Source: Donghicola sp036139795
GTDB lineage: Bacteria > Pseudomonadota > Alphaproteobacteria > Rhodobacterales > Rhodobacteraceae
Length of the DNA: 12,033 nucleotides
Reading direction: 5' to 3'
Assembly (NCBI GenBank): GCA_036139795.1
Contig: JAYZYX010000146.1
Coordinates: 1 to 12,033, forward strand
Made by a program: the position numbers and the translations under genes. How positions within the stretch are numbered: position 1 is the first letter of the stretch; each line of letters begins with the position of its first letter. Of the stretch, positions 1 through 6,490 are shown one piece after another. Under the pieces are notes generated by a model, which was given only the letters and a program-made list of their open reading frames with translations, ran no database searches and was not told the origin of the DNA.

Positions 1-1630
1 TTTCCAGCGCGGCATAGGCCGCTTTGGCCATTTGCGACCAGACCAGACCCAGACATACATGGCCGAAGAGGTGCATGAAGTCATAGCTGCCGGCCAGCGC
101 GTTGTGCGGGTTCTTCATACCGTTCTGCATAAAGTACATGCCCGCAGCCTGAAGGTCCTTGCTGGCCTTTTTCAGGGGGTCAAGGAAGCCTGCTTTCAGG
201 GCCTCGTTGCCTTCATTCTCTTTGATGAAGGTTTTCACCATGTCGAAGAAGGCCATGATGGTCTTACCGCCGTTCATCGCCAGCTTGCGGCCTACAAGGT
301 CCAGCGACTGGATGCCGTTGGTGCCTTCATAGATCATGGTGATGCGGGCATCGCGGACGAACTGTTCCAGTCCCCATTCTTTGGTAAAGCCTGACCCGCC
401 AAGGGTTTGCTGGGCCAGAACGGTGGTCTCGAAACCCTTGTCGGTCAGGAAGCCCTTGATGACGGGGGTCAGCAGCGAGACCATGTTGTCGGCCTCTTTG
501 TCGCTTTTGCGGTGGGCGGCATCGATCATCTGTGCGCCCCAGAAAGCAAACGCGCGGGCACCTTCGATAAAGCTTTTCTGCATCAAGAGGTTCCGGCGCA
601 CGTCGGGATGGACGATGATCGGATCTGCGGGGCCATCGGGGTTCTTGACGCCGGTGACTTCGCGACCCTGCAGGCGCTCGCGGGCAAAGCCCAGAGCGTT
701 CTGGTAGGCAACCGCGCCTTGGGCATAGCCTTGCAGGCCGACGCCGATACGGGCTTCGTTCATCATGGTGAACATGGCGCGCATGCCTTTGTGCATCTCG
801 CCGATCAGGTAGCCGGTGGCACCGTCATAGTTCATCACGCAGGTGGCGTTGCCGTTGATGCCCATCTTGTGCTCAAGACCGCCGCAGCTAACAGCATTGC
901 GCTCACCCAGACTGCCGTCTTCGTTCACCATGAACTTGGGCACGATGAAAAGAGAGATGCCTTTGGTGCCTTCACCACCGCCCGGTGCCTTTGCCAGCAC
1001 CAGATGGATGATGTTGTCGGTCATGTCGTGCTCGCCCGCCGAGATCCAGATCTTGGAGCCGGTGATCTTGTAGCTGCCATCATCCTGAGGCTCTGCCTTG
1101 GTGCGGATCAAGCCCAGATCGGTGCCGCAGTGGGGCTCGGTCAGGTTCATGGTGCCGGACCATTTGCCTTCGATCATATTGGGCAGGAACTTGGCCTTTT
1201 GCTCGGGAGAGCCGTGGGCCTGGATCGCCGAGATCGCCCCGTGGCTGAGGCCTTGATACATGTTGAAGGCCATGTTGGCAGATACGAACATCTCGCCCAC
1301 GGCCGAGTTGATCAGGTAGGGCATGCCTTGCCCGCCGTATTCGGGGTCACAGTCCAGACCGATCCAACCGCCCTCGCACATCTGGTCATAGGCTGCCTTG
1401 AAGCCTTCGGGCGTGCGGACCACACCGTTTTCCAAGGTGCAGCCCTGTTCGTCGCCCACCTTGTTCAGGGGCGCTAGGACGTTTTCCGAAAGCTTTGCGG
1501 CTTCGTCCAGAATGGCCTGCGTGGTGTCGCGGTCCATCTCGTCATAACCGGGAATGTCCGAGCCCGAGACGTTCAGAACCTCGTGCAGGATGAACTGCAT
1601 GTCTTTGGTCGGAGCGGTGTAGGTAGGCAT
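1..1630 (-). CDS. Acyl-CoA dehydrogenase, DmdC-like long family (3' end cut by window edge)
   Basis: FAD-dependent acyl-CoA dehydrogenase that would introduce the alpha-beta double bond in an acyl-CoA, passing electrons to ETF in the cytoplasm. I translated 543 residues from the ATG at 1630; the reading frame is open to the window edge. Visible blocks are the mid-domain stretch TEPHCGTDLG (about 164-173), KIWISAGEHD (about 193-202), QTLGGSGFTKEWGMEQ (about 408-423) and IYEGTNGIQSLDLVGRKL (about 433-450). E435 in YEGTNG is the likely catalytic base. A GGGAGAG ribosome site precedes the ATG. This length and the extra C-terminal region fit the roughly 590-residue family that includes DmdC (3-methylmercaptopropionyl-CoA dehydrogenase of DMSP demethylation), so about 50 residues are probably missing. 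Many family members are general fatty acyl-CoA dehydrogenases, and the substrate cannot be read from sequence. It lies 33 bp after a MerR regulator on the same strand and is probably in its operon. Confidence 0.9.
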   Translation of the reverse strand, partial: MPTYTAPTKDMQFILHEVLNVSGSDIPGYDEMDRDTTQAILDEAAKLSENVLAPLNKVGDEQGCTLENGVVRTPEGFKAAYDQMCEGGWIGLDCDPEYGGQGMPYLINSAVGEMFVSANMAFNMYQGLSHGAISAIQAHGSPEQKAKFLPNMIEGKWSGTMNLTEPHCGTDLGLIRTKAEPQDDGSYKITGSKIWISAGEHDMTDNIIHLVLAKAPGGGEGTKGISLFIVPKFMVNEDGSLGERNAVSCGGLEHKMGINGNATCVMNYDGATGYLIGEMHKGMRAMFTMMNEARIGVGLQGYAQGAVAYQNALGFARERLQGREVTGVKNPDGPADPIIVHPDVRRNLLMQKSFIEGARAFAFWGAQMIDAAHRKSDKEADNMVSLLTPVIKGFLTDKGFETTVLAQQTLGGSGFTKEWGLEQFVRDARITMIYEGTNGIQSLDLVGRKLAMNGGKTIMAFFDMVKTFIKENEGNEALKAGFLDPLKKASKDLQAAGMYFMQNGMKNPHNALAGSYDFMHLFGHVCLGLVWSQMAKAAYAALE

Positions 1631-1663
1631 GTGTTCTCTCTCTCCCTGAATGCAGACCGAGGG

Positions 1664-2071
1664 CTACTCGGCAGCCTTCTTGTTGTCCTGTTGCTGAAGC
1701 GAGAGGATGACTTTCTCGCCCCATTTGAGTTGGTCTTTGAGGTCTTCGATGGCCTCAGTCAGTTCATCGCGCTGCTGTTCCATGTCGCGCAGGCGTTCCT
1801 TGCCGATCTCATAAGAGCGGGACAGCTGGGTCAGCTGTTGATCACCCATGTGATACAGGTCCAGAAGCTGGCGGATTTCTTCGAGGCTGAAGCCGAACCG
1901 TTTGCCGCGCAAAATCAATTTCAGACGCGCGCGGTCGCGCTTGGTGAAAAGCCGTTTCTGCCCATCACGGATGGGGAAAATCAGCTCTTTCGCCTCATAG
2001 AAACGCAGAGTGCGCGGGGTCACATCATAGGCCTCGCACATCTCGCGGATGGTCATAATCTTGTCGTTCAT
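1664..2071 (-). CDS. MerR-family transcriptional regulator (LiuR-like)
   Basis: DNA-binding regulator of 135 residues. The N-terminal winged helix-turn-helix is clear: TIREMCEAYDVTPRTLRFYE (7-26) is the MerR HTH with the typical TLRFYE motif, followed by wing residues around RLFTKRDRARL (40-50) and LILRGKRFGFSLEEIRQLL (52-70). Residues 80-125 are a Q/E/R-rich coiled coil, the usual MerR dimer helix. There is no cysteine-rich metal site, so a metal sensor is unlikely. It resembles the MerR proteins that control branched-chain amino acid and fatty-acid breakdown (LiuR type). The start at 2071 is supported by GGGAGA a few bases upstream. It lies 33 bp before the acyl-CoA dehydrogenase on the same strand, and an 18-bp palindrome sits 65 bp upstream, so autoregulation plus control of the dehydrogenase is the likely role. 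The effector, presumably an acyl-CoA, is inferred. Confidence 0.88.
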   Translation of the reverse strand: MNDKIMTIREMCEAYDVTPRTLRFYEAKELIFPIRDGQKRLFTKRDRARLKLILRGKRFGFSLEEIRQLLDLYHMGDQQLTQLSRSYEIGKERLRDMEQQRDELTEAIEDLKDQLKWGEKVILSLQQQDNKKAAE

Positions 2072-2135
2072 TCGTCTCTCCCGTGGGATGCGATCCGAAA
2101 CGCAGATAGCGTCTGGGCATCACGATACAACGGGA

Positions 2136-2153
2136 GTTTACGTTTACGTAAAC
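2136..2153. promoter_or_regulatory. Probable MerR/LiuR-type operator (18-bp inverted repeat)
   Basis: GTTTACGTTTACGTAAAC has 8-bp perfect arms (GTTTACGT and ACGTAAAC) around a TT centre. It lies in the 137-bp gap between the two MerR genes, upstream of the one starting at 2071. A dyad of this size is typical of MerR operators, and the TTTACGT...ACGTAAA core resembles the LiuR sites I recall for proteobacterial branched-chain and fatty-acid degradation genes. Binding by either of the adjacent regulators is inferred. On the minus strand a loose promoter (TTTACG, then TGTATC after 17 bp) overlaps the repeat, as is usual for MerR-controlled promoters, but its -10 is poor. Confidence 0.65.
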
Positions 2154-2208
2154 GATACGTCACGTCACTTTGTGGTGTGACGGAGGGTCATTTTTTGAAC
2201 TGAACGGT

Positions 2209-2586
2209 TTAGACTGCTTTTTTCAGGGCTTCGGCTGTGTCATCGCGCAGTTGCTGCAATTCCTTGCGGGCCAGTTCCAGTTGCGCCTGCTGTTCGGCCA
2301 ATTCCTTCAACTGCCCGTCCGCCATGACGATCCACGCCTCCATCTGGGCCGTTGTGCCCTCTTTTTCATAGATCAGAAGCCACTGGCGGATGTCTTCCAG
2401 TTGGAAGCCAAAGCGCCGTCCGCGCAGAATCAGTGTCATGCGCGCAATCTCTTTGGGGCCATAGAACCGCGACCGGCCTTCACGCTCGGGGGCGAGAAGC
2501 TCGATATATTCGTAATAGCGTAAGGTTCGCGGCGTCACATCGAACTTGGCGCACATTTCTTTAAAGCTTAGACGGGGTTCGGTCAT
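2209..2586 (-). CDS. Second MerR-family transcriptional regulator
   Basis: A 125-residue MerR-type regulator, paralogous to its neighbour at 2071-1664. The HTH SFKEMCAKFDVTPRTLRYYE (7-26) is followed by RSRFYGPKEIARM (38-50) and LILRGRRFGFQLEDIRQWL (52-70). Residues 88-120 are a Q/L/E-rich coiled-coil dimer helix. There is no metal-binding cysteine cluster. The reading frame continues upstream, but GGAGG at 2597-2593 sits 6 nt before the ATG at 2586 and directly abuts the one at 2592. I therefore start at 2586, which also gives the normal family N-terminus. It is divergent from the thioesterase operon starting at 2702; the 115-bp gap could hold promoters for both. It may regulate that operon, itself, or the acyl-CoA dehydrogenase block. 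The target is not shown by the sequence. It ends 137 bp before the next MerR gene, with the operator between them. Confidence 0.87.
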   Translation of the reverse strand: MTEPRLSFKEMCAKFDVTPRTLRYYEYIELLAPEREGRSRFYGPKEIARMTLILRGRRFGFQLEDIRQWLLIYEKEGTTAQMEAWIVMADGQLKELAEQQAQLELARKELQQLRDDTAEALKKAV

Positions 2587-2701
2587 GGTCATCCTCCACT
2601 TGGCGCGGAGGGTAGGGCGAAGTTTCAAGCAGGGCAACCAGCGCTCTTTACTGTGACGCCGCGATGTTCTCATATTCAGGGCGAATAGCAGGGAGACGGC
2701 A

Positions 2702-3130
2702 ATGACCGCAGACAAGGCCAAGCTTGCGGCCCAGTTTATCGAGGCGATTCCGCATTCACGCGCGCTTGGGATGAAGCTGACCGGAATCGGGGATGGCGAA
2801 GCCACGATCGAAATGCCCTATAGCGAAAAGCTTATTGGCGATCCCGAAACAGGGGTGATCCACGGGGGCGCTGTCTCGGCGCTGATGGATACGTGTAGCG
2901 GCGCTGCCGTCATGAGCCATCCGGACGGGCCAAGGGCCACCGCGACTATCGATCTGCGGATCGATTATATGCGTGCCGCAACGCCCGGTCAGACCATCCG
3001 CACGCGGGCCTATTGTTATCATGTGACCCGCGCTGTGGCCTTTGTCCGCGCCGAGGCTGTGGATGATGACGCCGACCGTCCTGTGGCCACCGCCACCGGT
3101 GCCTTTACCTTCGAGAGGTCCAAAGCATGA
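2702..3130 (+). CDS. PaaI-type hotdog-fold acyl-CoA thioesterase 1
   Basis: Predicted cytoplasmic thioesterase of 142 residues that would hydrolyse an acyl- or aryl-CoA to free acid and CoA. The signature is GVIHGGAVSALMDTCSGAA (51-69): HGG at 54-56 starts the hotdog helix and D63 is in the position of the catalytic acid of PaaI-type enzymes. ATIDLRIDYMRAATPG (81-96) is the conserved beta strand that follows. Length is normal for the family. A GGGAGA site precedes the ATG. Its stop codon overlaps the next gene's start as ATGA, so it is translationally coupled to a second thioesterase and through it to a MATE exporter. It is divergent from a MerR regulator. The natural substrate cannot be assigned; medium-chain or aromatic CoA esters are typical of the family. 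Confidence 0.87.
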   Translation: MTADKAKLAAQFIEAIPHSRALGMKLTGIGDGEATIEMPYSEKLIGDPETGVIHGGAVSALMDTCSGAAVMSHPDGPRATATIDLRIDYMRAATPGQTIRTRAYCYHVTRAVAFVRAEAVDDDADRPVATATGAFTFERSKA

Positions 3131-3618
3131 GCCGGCCCCGTCCCGAACCCGTTCAGGTCGTCAAGCAGCGGCGCGACGCGGCGCTGGCCGCTTTGGTGGC
3201 GCGTGTGCCCTACATCCAGTTTCTGGGCGTGACCTTTGACCGCCGCGGGGATGAGCTGACCGCCATTATGCACTATGATGACAAGCTGATCGGCAATCCC
3301 ATGCTGCCTGCCATCCACGGCGGGGCCACGGCAGCCTTTCTGGAAACCACCGCCATCATCGAGCTTGGCTGGAACCAGATCTGGCAGGAGATCGAGACTG
3401 AGGGCAATGAACTGCCCCCCCTGCGCCTGCCGCGGACCATCGATTTTACCGTGGACTATCTGCGCTCTGGCCTGCCACGGGATGCTTATGCGCGGGCGCG
3501 GATCAACCGCGTGGGTCGCCGCTATGCCAGCGTCCACGTCGAGGCATGGCAGGACAATCGCGATAAGCTGTTCGCGCAGGCCACTGGCCACTTCATGATG
3601 CCGCAACTGAATGACTGA
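3127..3618 (+). CDS. Hotdog-fold thioesterase 2 (PaaI/4HBT superfamily)
   Basis: A 163-residue hotdog protein, a diverged tandem paralogue of the upstream gene. Both share a Y-x-x-KLIG-[DN]-P lead-in and the HGG box: here YDDKLIGNP (50-58) and AIHGGATAAFLETTA (62-76). The catalytic-acid position is E73 rather than Asp, an alternative known in this superfamily. About 18 residues (roughly 82-100, WNQIWQEIETEGNELPP) are inserted after the active-site helix compared with its neighbour. The following strand RTIDFTVDYLRSGLPRD (103-119) is conserved. Its start overlaps the upstream stop by 4 nt, and its 3' end overlaps the MATE gene by 8 nt, so all three are probably co-translated. Substrate unknown. 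A mixed oligomer with its paralogue is possible but is only inference. Confidence 0.83.
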   Translation: MSRPRPEPVQVVKQRRDAALAALVARVPYIQFLGVTFDRRGDELTAIMHYDDKLIGNPMLPAIHGGATAAFLETTAIIELGWNQIWQEIETEGNELPPLRLPRTIDFTVDYLRSGLPRDAYARARINRVGRRYASVHVEAWQDNRDKLFAQATGHFMMPQLND

Positions 3619-4930
3619 GACGCTGCGCGAGGTCACGCACCGCCGCGTTCTGAAGATCGCGGCGCCGATTGTGCTGTCGAATGCCACGGTGCCGATCTTA
3701 GGCGCGGTGGATACCGGCGTTGTCGGGCAGATGGGGCTGGCCGCGCCGATTGGGGCAGTGGGCGTGGGCGCGGTGATGCTGACCAGCGTCTACTGGATCT
3801 TCGGCTTTCTGCGCATGGGAACAACCGGCTTTGTCAGTCAGGCCGCAGGGGCAGGGGATCGGTCCGAGGTGGCCGCTCTTTTGACCCGCGTGCTGATGAT
3901 CGCTTTGGTCGGAGGCCTTGCCCTGATCGCGTTGCAAGAGCTGATCTTTGATCTGGGGTTCCGGCTGGCCCCAGCCTCGGACGAAGTTGAAACACTGGCC
4001 CGCCAGTATATGTCCATCCGCATCTGGTCCGCACCTGCGCCGATTGCCCTTTACGGCATCACCGGTTGGCTGATCGCGCAAGAGCGGACGCGGGGCGTGC
4101 TGGTCATCCAGCTTTTGATGAACGGCATGAACATCCTGCTGGATTTGCTGTTCGTGCTGAAACTGGGCTGGGGCGTGCAAGGGGTGGCCTATGCCACGCT
4201 GCTGGCAGAACTGTCCGGTCTGGCCGTGGGCCTTTGGCTGTGCCGTGCGGCGTTCAACGTGCCTGCGTGGCGCGACTGGCCGCGAGTCTTTGACACTGCG
4301 CGCCTGCGCCAGATGGCTTTGGTGAATACGGACATCCTGATCCGCTCGGCCCTGTTGCAAGGTATCTTTGTCAGCTTTATCTTCCTTAGTTCGGACTTTG
4401 GCGATGTGTCACTGGCCGCCAACCAGGTGCTGTTGCAGTTCCTGAGCATCACCGCCTATGCGCTGGACGGTTTCGCCTTTGCCGCCGAGGCGCTGGTGGG
4501 TGTGGCCTTCGGTGCAGGCAGCGTGTCCCATCTGCGCAAAGGGGCGGTCTATGCCTCGGTCTGGGCGGCGGGGGCGTCGGCGCTAATGGCGCTGGCATTT
4601 GCACTGGCAGGGGGCTGGATCATCGATTTGATGGCCAAAGCGCCTGACGTGCAAGAGGCGGCCCGTATCTATCTGCCGTGGATGGTCGCCGCGCCTTTGG
4701 CGGGGGTGGCCGCGTGGATGCTGGACGGCATCTTTATCGGCGCGACCCGCAGTCAGGACATGCGCAACATGATGGTGGTCAGCTTTCTGATCTATGTGGG
4801 CGCGGTGCTGGTGCTGGTGCCGGTGTTTGACAATCATGGCCTATGGATGGCGATGCTGATCAGCTTTGTCGTGCGGGGCATCACACTGGGTTTGCGCTAT
4901 CCCGCGCTAGAACTCGCCGCCCTGAAATAG
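3611..4930 (+). CDS. MATE-family efflux transporter (DinF-like)
   Basis: Inner-membrane multidrug and toxic compound extrusion transporter, 439 residues, the usual length for 12 membrane helices. Such proteins export organic compounds in exchange for H+ or Na+. The N-terminal helix carries IAAPIVLSNATVPILGAVDTG (16-36), typical of the DinF branch. Hydrophobic segments recur at about 50-66, 95-115, 165-185, 190-211, 243-260, 315-338 and 390-406. The second half begins with a matching motif, LAANQVLLQFLSITAYALDG (268-287). FIGATRSQDMRN (375-386) is another DinF-type block. It overlaps the preceding thioesterase gene by 8 nt. The context suggests it may export the acid released by the thioesterases or a related compound, but that is inference. 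The transported substrate and the coupling ion cannot be told from sequence. Confidence 0.88.
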   Translation: MTETLREVTHRRVLKIAAPIVLSNATVPILGAVDTGVVGQMGLAAPIGAVGVGAVMLTSVYWIFGFLRMGTTGFVSQAAGAGDRSEVAALLTRVLMIALVGGLALIALQELIFDLGFRLAPASDEVETLARQYMSIRIWSAPAPIALYGITGWLIAQERTRGVLVIQLLMNGMNILLDLLFVLKLGWGVQGVAYATLLAELSGLAVGLWLCRAAFNVPAWRDWPRVFDTARLRQMALVNTDILIRSALLQGIFVSFIFLSSDFGDVSLAANQVLLQFLSITAYALDGFAFAAEALVGVAFGAGSVSHLRKGAVYASVWAAGASALMALAFALAGGWIIDLMAKAPDVQEAARIYLPWMVAAPLAGVAAWMLDGIFIGATRSQDMRNMMVVSFLIYVGAVLVLVPVFDNHGLWMAMLISFVVRGITLGLRYPALELAALK

Positions 4931-4932
4931 CA

Positions 4933-4959
4933 AAACGCCGCGCGGGTGGCGCGGCGTTT
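4933..4959. terminator. Bidirectional hairpin terminator between MATE gene and pyrD
   Basis: AAACGCCGCGC and GCGCGGCGTTT form a perfect 11-bp stem with a 5-nt loop (GGGTG), starting 3 nt after the MATE stop codon. On the minus strand the stem is followed by a T-rich run (TTTTGCTATTT). On the plus strand it is followed by TTTCATCATT. It lies 20 bp beyond the pyrD stop codon and so can end both convergent transcripts. Confidence 0.85.
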
Positions 4960-4979
4960 CATCATTCTGGTAGGGCGCG

Positions 4980-6038
4980 TTACAGCCAGTCGCCGCGACC
5001 CGATCCCACCGCTTGGCCGATGTTGCCAAAGCCGTCGCGCAGCAGGAAACCGTCCAGCCCTTCAAGGATGTCTTCCACCAGCGAAAGCCCCTCATAGACC
5101 AGCGCCGAGTAGATCTGCAGCGCCGAGGCTCCTGCGCGGATTTTGGCATAGGCTTGCTCGGCGTTGCCGATGCCGCCCACACCGACCAGCGGGATTTTCC
5201 CTTCGGTCAGCACAGACAGTTGTGCCAGAACGCGGGTGGATTTTTCAAACAGAGGCTGCCCCGACAGACCGCCCATCTCACCGGCGTGGGGGCTTTTCAG
5301 ACCGTCACGGGACAGGGTGGTGTTGGTGGCGATGATCGCCGACAGCTTGGCCTCAATGGCGACCTCTGCGATCTCGGCCAATGCATCGTGGTCCAGATCG
5401 GGGGCGATCTTCAGGAAGATCGGGATCGGTTTTTCCAGACCCGCGTTCGCCTCCATCACACCGGCCAGCAGAGCCGACAGTGCCTCGCGTCCTTGTAGGT
5501 CGCGCAGCTTTTGGGTGTTCGGAGAGCTGACGTTCACTGTCGCAAAATCCAGATATTGGCCGCATTTCGCCAGCACCTTGGCATAATCGCCCGCGCGGTC
5601 GTCACTGTCCTTGTTCGCACCAAGGTTCAGACCGATCACTGCGTCTTTGGGACGGTTCGCCAGACGCTCGGCCGCGACAACCATGCCTTCGTTGTTAAAT
5701 CCAAAGCGGTTGATGACGCCTTTGTCTTCGCTCAGGCGGAACAGACGCGGGCGGGCGTTGCCCGGCTGGGCGCGGGGCGTGATGGCACCCACCTCAAGAA
5801 ATCCGAAGCCCACCTTGGACAGCGGCGCCAGCGCCACGGCATTCTTGTCGAAGCCTGCCGCCAGACCCAAAGGGTTGGCCAGCGAAAGACCTGCCAGCTT
5901 GGTGGTCAGACGCGGAGACTTCACCACACCAGGGCGCGGGGCCAGTCCCGATTGAAGTGCTTTCAAAGCCAGACCGTGGGCGGCCTCGGGGTCGAACGAA
6001 CGGATCGCCCGCATTCCGATCTTTTCGATCAGCTTCAT
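4980..6038 (-). CDS. pyrD: Dihydroorotate dehydrogenase, class 2 (quinone-dependent)
   Basis: Fourth step of de novo pyrimidine synthesis: oxidises dihydroorotate to orotate with FMN and passes electrons to membrane quinone. It has 352 residues, normal for class 2. The N-terminal SFDPEAAHGLALKAL (14-28) is the membrane-associating helix region that marks class 2. FMN and substrate motifs are GLAAGFDKNA (58-67), LEVGAITPRAQPGNARPR (81-98), NRFGFNNEGM (110-119), IGLNLGANKD (135-144) and ATNTTLSRDGL (237-247). FATVNVSSPNTQKLRDLQ (165-182) carries the catalytic serine (171 or 172). LVGVGGIGNAEQAYAKIRAGAS (284-305) and LQIYSALVYEG (307-317) bind the FMN phosphate. Its ATG overlaps the upstream DUF952 stop codon by 4 nt (ATGA), and GAGGA lies about 8 nt upstream, so the two genes are coupled. 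The product acts at the inner face of the cytoplasmic membrane. Confidence 0.97.
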   Translation of the reverse strand: MKLIEKIGMRAIRSFDPEAAHGLALKALQSGLAPRPGVVKSPRLTTKLAGLSLANPLGLAAGFDKNAVALAPLSKVGFGFLEVGAITPRAQPGNARPRLFRLSEDKGVINRFGFNNEGMVVAAERLANRPKDAVIGLNLGANKDSDDRAGDYAKVLAKCGQYLDFATVNVSSPNTQKLRDLQGREALSALLAGVMEANAGLEKPIPIFLKIAPDLDHDALAEIAEVAIEAKLSAIIATNTTLSRDGLKSPHAGEMGGLSGQPLFEKSTRVLAQLSVLTEGKIPLVGVGGIGNAEQAYAKIRAGASALQIYSALVYEGLSLVEDILEGLDGFLLRDGFGNIGQAVGSGRGDWL

Positions 6039-6376
6039 GTCATGTCCTCGGGGAATTGATGCAGCCCGTCGGGGCCAAGGGGCAGGGGCTTGTGCCAGAG
6101 GACGTCGTCCATCTGTAACGCGCGGTAAAGATGGGGGAACAGCGCGCCGCCACGCGACGGCTCCCAGCGCAGGTCACCATCCATCCTGTCGGTCTCTACC
6201 GCCAGCAACACCAGTCCTTCGGCACCTGCGAAATGCTTGGCCGCTGTCTCGGCCGCCTGTTTGGCGGTCGAGAAATGGATATAGCCGTCCGTGACATCCA
6301 CCGGCGCGCCGATGGTCTCGCCCTGAGACTGCAAAAGGGCCCACTCGGGGGCGCGAAAGATCTTGTAAATCAGCAT
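6035..6376 (-). CDS. DUF952 family protein
   Basis: Small cytoplasmic protein of 113 residues with the hallmarks of DUF952: MLIYKIFRAPEW at the N-terminus, DGYIHFST (30-37) and WEPSRGGALFPHLYR (71-85). No biochemical function is established for the family. As I recall, it has been grouped with the ADP-ribosyltransferase-like fold, but this sequence alone does not prove any activity. The frame continues upstream to an ATG at 6457, but I choose the ATG at 6376 because homologues begin with this M-x-Y-K-I motif and the upstream extension is Arg/His-rich and atypical. No good ribosome site is visible at 6376, so the start remains somewhat open. The stop codon overlaps the pyrD start by 4 nt. It is divergent from the 5'-nucleotidase gene. 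Confidence 0.82.
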   Translation of the reverse strand: MLIYKIFRAPEWALLQSQGETIGAPVDVTDGYIHFSTAKQAAETAAKHFAGAEGLVLLAVETDRMDGDLRWEPSRGGALFPHLYRALQMDDVLWHKPLPLGPDGLHQFPEDMT

Positions 6377-6490
6377 ATGGCGGTGATGACCCCTGCGCGT
6401 CCCCACGTCAAGTTCACAAAGGTGTCGTCGATTGAGAGCTAATGCCTTTAGCATCACCCCATTGGACTGAGTCGAAAGAAAGGTTTTCTA

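Noticed and set aside
407..1477. Long open frame (356 codons) on the plus strand opposite the acyl-CoA dehydrogenase
   Set aside because: It lies antisense to a clearly recognisable enzyme with normal motifs, has no ribosome site, and its His/Val/Ala-rich translation looks like a reverse-strand shadow in high-GC DNA.
2163..2182. 6-bp inverted repeat CGTCAC/GTGACG between the two MerR genes, considered as a terminator or second operator
   Set aside because: The stem is short with an 8-nt loop and no T-tract on the minus strand, and the arms are unlike the strong palindrome next to it.
2587..2805. Upstream extension of the second MerR gene to an ATG at 2805
   Set aside because: It would overlap the divergent thioesterase gene and add about 73 non-homologous residues. 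GGAGG places the start at 2586.
3698..4360. Minus-strand open frame (220 codons) opposite the MATE gene
   Set aside because: Gln/His/Arg-rich translation with no domain signs, opposite a membrane protein; typical antisense artefact.
6438..6452. Small inverted repeat GCTAA-TGCCT-TTAGC between DUF952 and the 5'-nucleotidase gene
   Set aside because: Arms of only 5 bp are expected by chance in a region this size, and I recognise no matching regulator motif.
6377..6457. N-terminal extension of the DUF952 protein to the ATG at 6457
   Set aside because: The added 27 residues are Arg/His-rich and unlike the family, and they would take up most of the divergent promoter region.
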